From: Sphingorhabdus sp. M41
Lineage (GTDB): Bacteria; Pseudomonadota; Alphaproteobacteria; Sphingomonadales; Sphingomonadaceae
Length of the DNA stretch: 64,000 nt
Assembly: GCF_001586275.1 (NCBI RefSeq)
Contig: NZ_CP014545.1
Location: 832,501-896,500, forward strand
Reading direction: 5' to 3'
A model generated the notes under the pieces. That model did no database searches. It was given only the letters and a program-made list of their open reading frames with translations, and was not told the origin of the DNA. This document shows positions 40,184 to 50,401 of the stretch, in pieces; the stretch's first letter is position 1; the number at the start of each line of letters is the position of its first letter. Both the position numbers and the translations under genes were made by a program.

Positions 40184-40411
40184 CCGCCGCCGAATATCTC
40201 GACAGGCCGGAAATGACCGCGACTGATCTGAAGGTTGCCTTCGAAGAAAATGACGCCGCGCTGATCCTCGGTGGCAGCGGAGAGCAGGATCACGCGGCAG
40301 GCGCTCTGCGCTATTCGGTTTTGGGCGCTGGGGCCGAATGGCAATATGACGCTGGAGACCTTGCTGGGCGTGCTGCGTGCGATGGGGGTGCGGTTGTCGG
40401 TTAGTGGGTGA
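40184..40411 (+). pseudogene. Broken copy of the HigA-type antitoxin gene
   Basis: The DNA from 40184 matches the intact antitoxin gene at 41774-42055 almost base for base in two blocks: GCCGAATATCTCGACAG to GCGCTGATCC, and GGTGGCAGCGGAGAGCA to GGTTAGTGG near 40408. Between the blocks about 45 bp of the intact gene are missing, and about 13 bp (CTATTCGGTTTTG) are inserted after GCGCTCTGCG. The frame is lost before the HTH. No toxin sequence is seen upstream. This is a duplicated, decayed relic. Confidence 0.85.
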
Positions 40412-40618
40412 ACAGTGTATTTAGTAAACTGTCACCATAATGCCGTAATGCAAACTGCGGCTGGTGACGGGAGGCAGTTTCAAGGTACGCCGTCTGCTGG
40501 ACGCATCGGCGGCCCGTCTGTGTTCGGCGATCGAGCGGTTCGAGGTCGGCGAGGGGCAGGTTGCCGCCGTTGGTTAGTGGGTGACTGTTGGCGATAAATA
40601 TGCTGTCACCTTTATCCC
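40399..40618. repeat. Direct repeat pair with intervening unexplained segment
   Basis: GGTTAGTGGGTGA followed within about 20 bases by CTGTCACC occurs at 40399-40435 and again at 40572-40610; a third GGTTAGTGG ends the intact antitoxin gene at 42045. Between the first two lies a possible 30-codon piece (RRLLDASAARLCSAIERFEV) without recognisable family. Confidence 0.5.
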
Positions 40619-40655
40619 GTCTCCAATGCCCCCCCCTTCCAAAGATTGTGATCTG

Positions 40656-41288
40656 ATGTACCCCACGCCCGATATACAGGAACGCCGCGCCGATTTTATC
40701 GTCCATGGCATAGGATTGATTTTCATCCTGGCGGCCGGTCTGGCCTTGCTCTCGCAGGCTGCTGTCGGCCACGGTCTGGCCGTGGTCGCGGCGGTCGGGA
40801 CCTATGTGGCCTGCGTGGCATTTTCTCATGTCATTTCCATGTTCTACCATTTGTCGCCTTTTCATGACCGGCGGCTGATGCTGCGCCGGATCGACCATGC
40901 GGCCATCTATCTGACTATCGCGGGAACTTTTACCCCGATTTTTGTCCTCGCGGGTACGGAGTTCAGCCTCTTCCTTCTGACGACGGTCTGGGCGCTCGCC
41001 ATTCCCGCGATACTGTACAAGATATTTGGCAAGAACCTGGATTCGCGCTGGTCGCTGGCTTCCTATCTCGGTCTGGGATGGATGGGCCTTATCGGCGTGC
41101 CCGAGATGATGGAGCAGTTACCGCCATTATCATTATGGGCCATGTTGGCGGGTGGAGCCTTTTATTCGCTCGGCACGATATTCTATGTCCGCAAGGGGCG
41201 GCCCTTTCGCTATTCCATCTGGCATAGTTTTGTGATGATGGGCGGGGCGAGTTTCTTTGTGGCTATCTGGGTGGCTTTAGTGGCTTGA
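40656..41288 (+). CDS. Hemolysin III / PAQR-type membrane protein
   Basis: 210 residues from ATG 40656 (MYPTPDIQERRADFIVHGIG). Seven hydrophobic helices and the conserved metal-site motifs of the family: the Ser-His pair in FSHVISMFYHLSPFHD near residue 60, the IDHAAIYLTIAGT motif near 85, and the C-terminal SIWHSFVMMGG. Bacterial YqfA/HlyIII proteins are inner-membrane proteins related to adiponectin receptors; despite the name, hemolytic function is doubtful, and a hydrolase or lipid-homeostasis role is suggested. It lies between the two antitoxin copies. Confidence 0.9.
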   Translation: MYPTPDIQERRADFIVHGIGLIFILAAGLALLSQAAVGHGLAVVAAVGTYVACVAFSHVISMFYHLSPFHDRRLMLRRIDHAAIYLTIAGTFTPIFVLAGTEFSLFLLTTVWALAIPAILYKIFGKNLDSRWSLASYLGLGWMGLIGVPEMMEQLPPLSLWAMLAGGAFYSLGTIFYVRKGRPFRYSIWHSFVMMGGASFFVAIWVALVA

Positions 41289-41312
41289 AGCATTGTGACA
41301 GTTCCGGCCAAC

Positions 41313-41341
41313 TCGTCATTCCGGACTTGATCCGGAATCCA
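41313..41341. repeat. REP-like palindrome (CGTCATTCCGGACTTGATCC type)
   Basis: ATTCCGG (41318-41324) pairs with CCGGAAT (41332-41338). This is a well-known intergenic word of alphaproteobacteria. It lies after the hemolysin III gene and may also act as its terminator. Confidence 0.75.
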
Positions 41342-41380
41342 GAGCGTCTTTACCGAAGCGCATGCGGGCCCAACACCATA

Positions 41381-41428
41381 TGTCATCTAAAGTTGACAAA
41401 CTAGCCATTGTCATCTATAGTTTACACT
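41381..41428 (+). promoter_or_regulatory. Promoter and twin operators of the toxin-antitoxin operon
   Basis: TTGACA (41393-41398), a 17-bp spacer and TATAGT (41416-41421) form an excellent sigma-70-type promoter. TGTCATCTAAAGTTGACA (41381-41398) and TGTCATCTATAGTTTACA (41409-41426) are near-identical, each palindromic, 28 bp apart, and cover the -35 and -10. The predicted start of transcription is at or 1-3 bases before ATG 41430, so the mRNA would be leaderless. Confidence 0.75.
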
Positions 41429-41429
41429 C

Positions 41430-41723
41430 ATGAATATTCGGCAGACCGACGCCTTTGCGAATTGGCTCAAGAAGCTGAAGGATCATGAGGCGCGGGCGCG
41501 GATCATTATGCGCGTCAATCGTTTTCGCTTCGGCAATCTTGGTGATGTGAAAGCGGTGGGTGACGGGGTCCGTGAGGCACGTATTGATTATGGTCCCGGC
41601 TACCGACTTTATTTTGTCGAGCGTAGAGGCGAATTGATCATATTGCTTTGCGGGGGATCGAAGAAAACGCAGCAAAGTGATATCGCAATGGCAAAAACAT
41701 TGAAGAGAGACGTTGACATATAG
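41430..41723 (+). CDS. Type II toxin, RelE/ParE superfamily (HigB-like)
   Basis: 97 residues. The sequence fits the phage-derived Gp49-like/HigB group: TDAFANWLKKLKDHEARARI at the start, RIDYGPGYRLYFVERRGELI in the middle and LLCGGSKKTQQSDIAMAK near the end. Members are ribosome-dependent mRNA interferases that arrest growth. It is the first gene of the pair, as usual for this group, with the antitoxin 50 bp downstream. No ribosome site precedes the ATG, in line with a leaderless transcript. Confidence 0.92.
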   Translation: MNIRQTDAFANWLKKLKDHEARARIIMRVNRFRFGNLGDVKAVGDGVREARIDYGPGYRLYFVERRGELIILLCGGSKKTQQSDIAMAKTLKRDVDI

Positions 41724-41773
41724 CCCTTGAGGCTAAGCCCCCATAAGGGGCGTTTATGGGAAGGCATATTTAA

Positions 41774-42055
41774 ATGGCGACCACGACAACAGAATTCGAC
41801 GCTGCCGAATATCTCGACAGCCCGGAAATGATCGCGACCTATTTGAAGGTTGCCTTCGAAGAAAATGACGCCGCGCTGATCCGCACCGCGCTGAACGATG
41901 TCGCGCGCGCCAAGGGTATGACGGCGGTGGCAGCGGAGAGCAAGATCACGCGGCAGGCGCTGTACAAGGCGCTGGGTCCGAATGGCAATATGACGCTGGA
42001 GACCTTGCTTGGGGTGCTGCGAGCGATGGGGGTGCGGTTGTCGGTTAGTGGATAA
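41774..42055 (+). CDS. Type II antitoxin, HigA-like HTH protein
   Basis: 93 residues. FDAAEYLDSPEMIATYLKVA at the start and a helix-turn-helix (about residues 45-85: MTAVAAESKITRQALYKAL then GNMTLETLLGVLRAMGV) fit the 'addiction module antidote' family that pairs with Gp49-like toxins. It should bind and neutralise the toxin and repress the operon through the dyads at 41381-41428. The broken copy at 40184-40411 is its close relative. It is convergent with the 480-residue gene, 16 bp away. Confidence 0.92.
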   Translation: MATTTTEFDAAEYLDSPEMIATYLKVAFEENDAALIRTALNDVARAKGMTAVAAESKITRQALYKALGPNGNMTLETLLGVLRAMGVRLSVSG

Positions 42056-42071
42056 CAGCCCCAGCTAAATG

Positions 42072-43514
42072 TTATCCCGGACTAGACTCATCTTCATCTG
42101 CTTCTCGAGGTGTGAACACCATATGAGTTTTGTCACCGAAGCTATCGAGCCATTCATCTACATCAACAGGCGCAAAGTGGATTGTGCGAGAGCCAAATGG
42201 GAAAAAATCGGGTGTGTGGCTGGTAATCTGACCATCATCTTCCAAAAACAGATGCGCAGCGCCAGGCATGCTTGCTGGGTCTAGCGGCTTGAGAGCATTT
42301 GGATTATGAATGACAGACAGGCCTTCCGTCCAAGTTTCTTCGTAGCCTTCAGAATTAACAACTACCTTAAAAAACTTAGGACTGGTTGCATTGGGATCAT
42401 GGTTTACCATTGTACCTTCACGTAAGGCCACAACCTTACCAGATCCGAATCCAGTTAAAATACCCATTCGATTAAACTTCGCTATAGTGCCACTATTACT
42501 GAATAGAATTGCCGAAATATGCTCAGAGTCAGGTTGATTGAAAAACCCTGAAGGTATCGACTTATCTTCCCAATCGTGTGTTTCGATTTTAGTTGGCAGA
42601 ATTATCAAGTTCCCTTGTTCATCCTTTTCGTAGCCATGTTCTACTCCAAAAACATAACGTTCTAAAGCTGATCGAGAGTGGATCATTGACCCCGGTGATG
42701 AGAAATCGTGGATAGCTAGGACCAGAGGTTTGTTGGCTACGTGAGCGTGCTCCCAATACTTCTTCTTCAGTTTGCTATAAAGCGCGCTCCCAAATTTAAT
42801 TGGCATATAATCGTGTAGATAGACTCGCAGCTCCTCAGCAGTATCGGTCGGTGGAGGCGGAATAATTTCTTTACCATTTTTCGTTGGGGCAACGGTAACT
42901 GCTTCAACATTAAAAGATCCCATTAATCCATCGCAGCAGAAATCTGGTACGGCATTTGAACGATCGATATCATAGCCCATTTCTCTAAAAGTTGCGAAAA
43001 GATATAGTTCCCAAATACGTTGATCAAAGCCAGTGGTTTGGAATTGTTCAACGAAGTTACCATCTGCATCTTCATACCAATGCATCATCAGAGATATGAT
43101 GTCTTGAGCTGGCGAGTAGCCTTCCTGAGAGATGAACTTTTCAAAATCAGGATTGAGTGGTTGTTTTGAGACTACCGGAGTTAAGAAATCTACAGGCTCT
43201 CCGTCTTCATCGTCTTGATGAAATTCTGAGGGTGGGGCCTGGCCTGCAACAGCCATTTCTGTCCGAAGTAAATCACGCGCCGCATCTGGAGTATCGACAA
43301 ACGTTGTCATACGGACTGAACGCATCCGTTTTAATGCATCCGCTGCGAATACAGTTCCAAAATAGTCTCGGTCTGTGCGGTCCTGAATAAGCATACCGAC
43401 AATGCGCCCATTATCGATTTGAAAAAACTCCAGTTCGTTGGCCATCGCAAGAGCCATTGCTTTGCGCGCATATCCCGCAATGGCGTTGAATCTCGTTTCA
43501 GATATTTCTTGCAT
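42072..43514 (-). CDS. Accessory protein of unknown function, possible PD-(D/E)XK-like core
   Basis: 480 residues, clearly richer in A and T than its neighbours. ATG 43514 follows AAGGGCGATCG. No family is recognised with certainty. Residues 8-90 form a compact N-terminal part (AIAGYARKAMALAMANELEF, then DYFGTVFAADALKRMRSVRM). Residues 163-275 resemble a nuclease-like core: a helix with E169 in IWELYLFATFREMGY, then VPDF with D191, then a strand FNVEAV with E204, and later a helix SKLKKKYWEHA followed by the strand KPLVLAIHDF. That order matches E..PD..(D/E)xK enzymes, but the usual final Lys is replaced (EAV). The last 200 residues are unassigned. No signal or membrane segment. Placement beside a toxin-antitoxin pair suggests a defence or mobile role; this is inference. 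Confidence 0.7.
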   Translation of the reverse strand: MQEISETRFNAIAGYARKAMALAMANELEFFQIDNGRIVGMLIQDRTDRDYFGTVFAADALKRMRSVRMTTFVDTPDAARDLLRTEMAVAGQAPPSEFHQDDEDGEPVDFLTPVVSKQPLNPDFEKFISQEGYSPAQDIISLMMHWYEDADGNFVEQFQTTGFDQRIWELYLFATFREMGYDIDRSNAVPDFCCDGLMGSFNVEAVTVAPTKNGKEIIPPPPTDTAEELRVYLHDYMPIKFGSALYSKLKKKYWEHAHVANKPLVLAIHDFSSPGSMIHSRSALERYVFGVEHGYEKDEQGNLIILPTKIETHDWEDKSIPSGFFNQPDSEHISAILFSNSGTIAKFNRMGILTGFGSGKVVALREGTMVNHDPNATSPKFFKVVVNSEGYEETWTEGLSVIHNPNALKPLDPASMPGAAHLFLEDDGQITSHTPDFFPFGSRTIHFAPVDVDEWLDSFGDKTHMVFTPREADEDESSPG

Positions 43515-43625
43515 TTGCGATCGCCCTTATCTTACCAGAAGCTGTAATGCGCTGAGGATACTATTTGCCAGCAAATTGTATCTTTGACCTGTTTTGTCAA
43601 AGACCCAAATCCTCCGACCACACCC

Positions 43626-43654
43626 TTGACCCCCGCCCGAATCCCGTCTAAGGG
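43626..43654 (+). promoter_or_regulatory. Candidate promoter of the str operon
   Basis: TTGACC (43626-43631), a 17-bp spacer and TAAGGG (43649-43654) about 135 bp before rpsL. The -10 is poor; the choice rests on position. A small hairpin CCTGC-ATTTT-GCAGG (43748-43762) lies in the leader. Confidence 0.35.
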
Positions 43655-43787
43655 CCGCGCTTCCGCTACATCGGGCTCTGCTCGAGGCTGCAGAAAACTT
43701 ACATAGGCAAAACACTTGCCGCTATTTTGGGCGGTGAGAGTAACCCCTGCATTTTGCAGGACAATTCTACTATAAGGTGAAGACTTT

Positions 43788-44159
43788 ATGCCAACGATTA
43801 ACCAGCTCGTCCGTAAAGGGCGGGTGCCCCAGAAGACGAAGTCCAAGGTGCCGGCCATGGAAGCCAACCCACAGAAACGTGGCGTTTGCACCCGTGTCTA
43901 TACAACGACTCCAAAGAAACCAAACTCCGCTCTGCGTAAGGTTGCCAAGGTTCGCCTGACCAACCAGCGCGAGGTCATCAGCTATATTCCCGGTGAAGGT
44001 CATAACCTTCAGGAACATAGTGTTGTCCTGATCCGCGGCGGCCGTGTTCGCGATCTTCCCGGTGTGCGTTATCACGTACTGCGCGGCGTTCTTGATACCC
44101 AGGGTGTCAAAGACCGTAAGCAGAGCCGCTCGAAATATGGCGCCAAGCGTCCTAAATAG
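43788..44159 (+). CDS. rpsL: 30S ribosomal protein S12
   Basis: 123 residues, full length. S12 lies at the decoding centre and contacts tRNA and mRNA. The sequence is unmistakable: [12 protein letters not shown] at the start, the [19 protein letters not shown] block with the Lys linked to streptomycin resistance (K43 equivalent, wild-type PKKPNSA), and [19 protein letters not shown]. First gene of the str operon. AAGGTGAAG precedes the ATG. The accessory gene upstream reads in the opposite direction, so transcription must start in the 270-bp gap. Confidence 0.98.
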   Translation: MPTINQLVRKGRVPQKTKSKVPAMEANPQKRGVCTRVYTTTPKKPNSALRKVAKVRLTNQREVISYIPGEGHNLQEHSVVLIRGGRVRDLPGVRYHVLRGVLDTQGVKDRKQSRSKYGAKRPK

Positions 44160-44182
44160 TTTCAGTTTCGGAGTTATAAGAT

Positions 44183-44653
44183 ATGTCACGTCGTCGTCGT
44201 CCCGAAAAGCGGGTCATTTTGCCCGATCCAAAATTCAAGGATCTGATCCTTTCGAAATTCATGAACAACCTGATGATGGATGGTAAGAAATCCACCGCAG
44301 AGCGCATCGTATATGGTGCCTTTGACACGGTTGAAGCCAAGGCGAAAAAAGATCCCTTGCAGCTGTTTCATGATGCTCTCAACAATATCAAGCCGGGCAT
44401 TGAAGTTCGCAGCCGCCGTGTTGGTGGTGCGACCTATCAGGTTCCCGTCGAAGTGCGTCCCGAACGCGCGCAGGCTCTGGCAATTCGCTGGATGATTTCT
44501 GCCGCTCGCGGTCGCAGCGAAACCACAATGGCCGCGCGCCTTTCGGGAGAGATCCTGGATGCGTCGAACAATCGTGGCAATGCGGTTAAGAAGCGGGAAG
44601 ATGCGCACAAGATGGCTGAAGCCAACCGCGCATTTGCTCACTACCGCTGGTAG
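44183..44653 (+). CDS. rpsG: 30S ribosomal protein S7
   Basis: 156 residues, full length. S7 nucleates assembly of the 30S head and lies at the exit site. Conserved pieces: [18 protein letters not shown], then [20 protein letters not shown], and [20 protein letters not shown]. It lies 23 bp after rpsL. A pair of inverted repeats occupies the 200-bp gap before fusA. S7 is a classical autoregulator of the str operon; no specific site was identified here. Confidence 0.98.
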   Translation: MSRRRRPEKRVILPDPKFKDLILSKFMNNLMMDGKKSTAERIVYGAFDTVEAKAKKDPLQLFHDALNNIKPGIEVRSRRVGGATYQVPVEVRPERAQALAIRWMISAARGRSETTMAARLSGEILDASNNRGNAVKKREDAHKMAEANRAFAHYRW

Positions 44654-44662
44654 TATAAGTTT

Positions 44663-44755
44663 AGACCGTTCGTCCTGAGCCTGTCGAAGGGCGCTTCTCG
44701 TCAGGGAAGCATATTCTCGATCGAGGCACTTCGACAAGCTCAGTGCGAACGGACT
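44663..44755. repeat. REP-like inverted repeat in the str operon
   Basis: Left arm 44663-44692 (AGACCGTTCGTCCTGAGCCT...) and right arm 44726-44755, read in reverse complement (AGTCCGTTCGCACTGAGCTT...), match over 30 positions with few differences. CCGTTCG..CTGAGC-TGTCGAAG is a frequent sphingomonad intergenic element. It sits between rpsG and fusA. Confidence 0.8.
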
Positions 44756-44854
44756 TTATACCGTTAAAATAGACCATCACAGGGCTGGCATTGTTCAGCC
44801 CATTTCACTATAGGGCAGCCAGAATTTGGTTCCCCACATACTGGAGTACAGACT

Positions 44855-46948
<2,094 letters not shown>

Positions 46949-47100
46949 CCGCCACTCCTTTTCGAGGTAACGCGCTTTCCTTTTGTGCAGGTCCGACGGG
47001 AAATCCCCCGGACCGGCAAAAGGGTGTTGACAGAATTAGAGAGTCTCGCCAAAGCGCGGCGCAGACTATCAAGATGATAGAAAATCAGAGGTAAAATAAA

Positions 47101-48291
47101 ATGGCTAAAGAGAAGTTTGAGCGCAACAAGCCGCACTGCAACATCGGCACCATCGGTCACGTTGACCATGGCAAAACGACGTTGACCGCGGCGATCACCA
47201 AAGTGCTTGCTGAAACCAGCGGCGGTAAGGCTGTTGACTTTGCGAACATCGATAAAGCTCCTGAAGAGCGCGAGCGCGGCATCACCATTTCGACGGCACA
47301 CGTTGAATATGAAACCGAAGCCCGCCACTATGCGCACGTCGATTGCCCAGGCCATGCTGACTATGTGAAGAACATGATCACCGGTGCTGCTCAGATGGAT
47401 GGTGCTATTCTTGTGGTTAACGCTGCTGACGGCCCAATGCCACAGACCCGTGAGCACATCCTGCTCGCTCGTCAGGTTGGCGTTCCTGCGCTTGTTGTTT
47501 TCATGAACAAGGTTGATCAGGTCGACGACGAAGAGCTGCTTGAGCTGGTTGAAATGGAAATCCGCGAGCTTCTGTCTTATTATGACTTTGATGGCGACGC
47601 TATTCCAATCGTATCCGGTTCTGCCCTGGCTGCGCTCGAAGGCCGCGACGACGAAATCGGCAAGAACAAGATTCTTGAACTGATGAAAGCTGTCGACGAA
47701 GCCATTCCTCAGCCAGAACGTCCAGTTGACCAGCCATTCCTGATGCCAATCGAGGACGTGTTCTCGATCTCCGGTCGCGGTACGGTTGTAACCGGCCGTG
47801 TTGAAACCGGCATCGTGAATGTTGGTGACGAATGTGAAATCGTCGGTATCAAAGATACCACGAAGACCACCGTTACCGGCGTTGAAATGTTCCGCAAGCT
47901 GCTCGACTCCGGTCAGGCTGGCGACAACATTGGTGCATTGATCCGTGGCGTTGACCGTGAATCGGTTGAACGTGGTCAGGTTCTCTGCAAGCCAGGTTCG
48001 ATCACCCCGCACACCGAATTCTCGGCTGAAGTTTACGTGCTGTCGAAAGACGAAGGTGGTCGTCATACGCCTTTCTTCGCCAACTATCGTCCGCAGTTCT
48101 ACTTCCGCACGACCGACGTAACCGGTGAAGTGATCCTTCCTGAAGGCACCGAAATGGTTATGCCTGGTGATAACGTCACCATCGGCGTGAAATTGATTGC
48201 TCCAATCGCTATGGATCCAGGTCTTCGCTTCGCTATTCGCGAAGGCGGCCGTACTGTTGGATCAGGGGTTGTCAGCAACGTAACAAAGTAA
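47101..48291 (+). CDS. tuf: Elongation factor Tu
   Basis: 396 residues, full length. EF-Tu delivers aminoacyl-tRNA to the ribosome. G1 [12 protein letters not shown]3 [10 protein letters not shown] and G4 NKVDQVDD are present; domains II and III follow ([16 protein letters not shown], and [20 protein letters not shown]). The 152-bp leader before it contains GGTCCG/CGGACC pairing and a TTGACA without a matching -10. A GTAAAATAA stretch precedes the ATG. Only one tuf copy is visible; a second may exist elsewhere. Confidence 0.98.
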   Translation: MAKEKFERNKPHCNIGTIGHVDHGKTTLTAAITKVLAETSGGKAVDFANIDKAPEERERGITISTAHVEYETEARHYAHVDCPGHADYVKNMITGAAQMDGAILVVNAADGPMPQTREHILLARQVGVPALVVFMNKVDQVDDEELLELVEMEIRELLSYYDFDGDAIPIVSGSALAALEGRDDEIGKNKILELMKAVDEAIPQPERPVDQPFLMPIEDVFSISGRGTVVTGRVETGIVNVGDECEIVGIKDTTKTTVTGVEMFRKLLDSGQAGDNIGALIRGVDRESVERGQVLCKPGSITPHTEFSAEVYVLSKDEGGRHTPFFANYRPQFYFRTTDVTGEVILPEGTEMVMPGDNVTIGVKLIAPIAMDPGLRFAIREGGRTVGSGVVSNVTK

Positions 48292-48412
48292 TATAGAAAC
48301 GCCTCGCTGCCCGGATCGGTGATTCGGGCAGCCAGATTTTTCGCCGCTCCGGCCTTTTCGCTAGAAAATCGGGGCGGTTTATTTTTGGCTCTTTGACATT
48401 GGTAACAGGTAC

Positions 48413-48724
48413 ATGGAAACGCAAAATATTCGCATTCGCTTGAAGGCATTCGATCATCGGGTTCTGGATCAGGCGACCGGCGATATCGCTGACACTGCAC
48501 GCCGCACTGGCGCGCTCATCCGTGGACCGATACCTTTGCCAACGCACATTGAAAAATTCACCGTAAACCGCGGACCGCACGTAGACAAAAAGTCTCGGGA
48601 GCAGTTCGAGGTGCGGACTTATAAAAGGTTGCTCGATATCGTGCAGCCAACGCCGCAGACTGTCGATGCTTTGATGAAGCTTGACCTTGCTGCAGGTGTA
48701 AATGTCGAGATCAAGCTGGCCTGA
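48413..48724 (+). CDS. rpsJ: 30S ribosomal protein S10
   Basis: 103 residues. S10 is a 30S head protein and also NusE in transcription antitermination. Typical sequence: [40 protein letters not shown], and the C-terminal [10 protein letters not shown]. First gene of the classical S10 operon, 122 bp after tuf. An unusually long 195-bp spacer with a UUCG hairpin follows before rplC. Confidence 0.98.
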   Translation: METQNIRIRLKAFDHRVLDQATGDIADTARRTGALIRGPIPLPTHIEKFTVNRGPHVDKKSREQFEVRTYKRLLDIVQPTPQTVDALMKLDLAAGVNVEIKLA

Positions 48725-48738
48725 GCCAACTGATTTAA

Positions 48739-48760
48739 GATTTCCGCTTCGGCGGAAATC
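48739..48760 (+). promoter_or_regulatory. Perfect UUCG-tetraloop hairpin between rpsJ and rplC
   Basis: GATTTCCGC (48739-48747), loop TTCG, GCGGAAATC (48752-48760). No T run follows. A second palindrome, GTTCCGGAATTTCCGGAAC, lies at about 48814-48832. Together they give the rpsJ-rplC spacer unusual structure. Confidence 0.6.
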
Positions 48761-48919
48761 GGACGAACGACAGGATACCGCCGGATTTAACCGGGCAGCG
48801 TCCTCCGTCTCGTTCCGGAATTTCCGGAACAATTACAGCCCGGACGGGGTGACGCATGACAATTTGGGCTGGCAAGCCGGACGAAATGGTTCGTTCGGCC
48901 TCTGTGAAGGAGATTGATC

Positions 48920-49771
48920 GTGCGTACAGGCGTGATCGCGAAAAAAATGGGGATGACCCGCTTGTTTCAGGAAGACGGACGGCATGTGCCGGTTACCGTT
49001 CTTTCCCTGGAGGAATGTCAGGTTGTTGGAGCTCGCAATCAAGAACGTGATGGCTATTTTGCCGTTCAACTTGGTGCAGGTGCCCGTAAAGCGAAAAATG
49101 TAAACAAACCGCAGCGTGAAGCTTTTGCCAAGGCAGAAGTTGAGCCAAAGGCGCGTGTTGCCGAATTCCGGGTCGATAGCGAAGATGCTTTGCTCCCCAT
49201 CGGTGCTACCGTAACTGCTGACCATTTCATTGCCGGCCAGATGGTCGATATCCAGGGTGTTACCCAGGGTAAGGGCTTTGCCGGTGCAATGAAACGTTGG
49301 GGTTTCGGCGGTATGCGCGCAACTCACGGTGTTTCTATCTCTCACCGTGCCCATGGTTCTACTGGTCAAAACCAGGATCCGGGCAAGGTTTTCAAGGGCA
49401 AGAAAATGGCCGGCCATATGGGTGCGAGAAACCGCACTCAGCAAAATCTGGAAATCGTCCGTACAGACGCCGCTCGCGGTTTGATCTTTGTACGCGGCAG
49501 CGTTCCCGGTTCCAAGGGTGGCTGGCTTCTGGTCAAGGATGCAGTGAAAGTTGCTCTTCCAGAAGGCGTTCCATTCCCGGGTGCCATGCGCCGCAATGCG
49601 GATGAAACGGCAACGGAAGATGCGCCAGCTGGCATGATCGAAGCGGATGCAGCGATTGAAGCGCCAGTCGGTCCAACCGATGCAGAAGTAGCGGCAGCAG
49701 CCGACGCTCCGGCAGAAAAAACGGCAGATGAGAAATCTGATGCTGCAGATGATGCAGGGAAGGAGGGCTAA
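48920..49771 (+). CDS. rplC: 50S ribosomal protein L3, with acidic C-terminal tail
   Basis: 283 residues from GTG 48920, preceded by AAGGAGA at good spacing; this gives the family N-terminus [17 protein letters not shown]3 is an early assembly protein near the peptidyl-transferase centre. The core ends near residue 227 (GAMRRNADE), including the conserved [15 protein letters not shown] loop. About 55 further residues are acidic and Ala-rich ([19 protein letters not shown] onward), longer than in E. coli L3 (209 residues). The tail is probably disordered. Stop is 3 bp before rplD. Confidence 0.97.
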   Translation: MRTGVIAKKMGMTRLFQEDGRHVPVTVLSLEECQVVGARNQERDGYFAVQLGAGARKAKNVNKPQREAFAKAEVEPKARVAEFRVDSEDALLPIGATVTADHFIAGQMVDIQGVTQGKGFAGAMKRWGFGGMRATHGVSISHRAHGSTGQNQDPGKVFKGKKMAGHMGARNRTQQNLEIVRTDAARGLIFVRGSVPGSKGGWLLVKDAVKVALPEGVPFPGAMRRNADETATEDAPAGMIEADAAIEAPVGPTDAEVAAAADAPAEKTADEKSDAADDAGKEG

Positions 49772-49774
49772 GCC

Positions 49775-50401
49775 ATGAAATTGAAAGTGATAACCCTCGA
49801 CGCCAAAGCCAAAGGCGACATCGAATTGAACGATGACGTTTTCGGTATCGAAGCGCGTGCAGATATTCTTCACCGTGTCGTCAACTGGCAGCGCGAAAAA
49901 GCACGTGGAACGGCCCGTCCGACCCGCGAGCGTTCAGACGTTGCCCGCACCGGCAAGAAATACGGCAATCAAAAAGGCGGCGGTACTGCTCGTCATGGCG
50001 ATCGTCGTGCTCCTATCTTCATCGGTGGTGGTAAAGCCCACGGTGCCCGCAAGCGTGACTTCAACCCATCGCTGAACAAGAAAGTTCGCGCTTTGGGTCT
50101 GAAAATGGCGCTGAGCGACAAGCTGAAGAACGAAAACTTGATCGTGCTTGAAAATATCGATCTGAAGGAAGCCAAAACACAGGCGCTTCTGGCCCAGATC
50201 GCAAAGCTCGGTTTCGGCAAATCAGCTCTGATCATGGACGGTGATGCTGTGAATGAGGCTTTCTCGAAAGCTTCGAACAACATTCCACGCGTCAATGTGA
50301 TGCCAGCTGCTGGTGCCAATGTTTATGACATCCTGAACCACGAAACCCTGGTGCTGACGCGCGCAGCGGTAGAAAAGCTGGAGGCGCGCTTCAATGGCTA
50401 A
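49775..50401 (+). CDS. rplD: 50S ribosomal protein L4
   Basis: 208 residues. L4 lines the peptide exit tunnel. Conserved loop region [20 protein letters not shown] and the [15 protein letters not shown] block are clear. It overlaps rplW by 8 bp (50394-50401), so the two are translated in a coupled fashion. In enterobacteria L4 represses the S10 operon through the leader; the equivalent leader was not identified here. Confidence 0.98.
   Translation: MKLKVITLDAKAKGDIELNDDVFGIEARADILHRVVNWQREKARGTARPTRERSDVARTGKKYGNQKGGGTARHGDRRAPIFIGGGKAHGARKRDFNPSLNKKVRALGLKMALSDKLKNENLIVLENIDLKEAKTQALLAQIAKLGFGKSALIMDGDAVNEAFSKASNNIPRVNVMPAAGANVYDILNHETLVLTRAAVEKLEARFNG

Noticed and set aside
47026-47060. 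TTGACA upstream of tuf as a promoter
   Set aside because: No acceptable -10 at 16-18 bp, so not listed as a feature.
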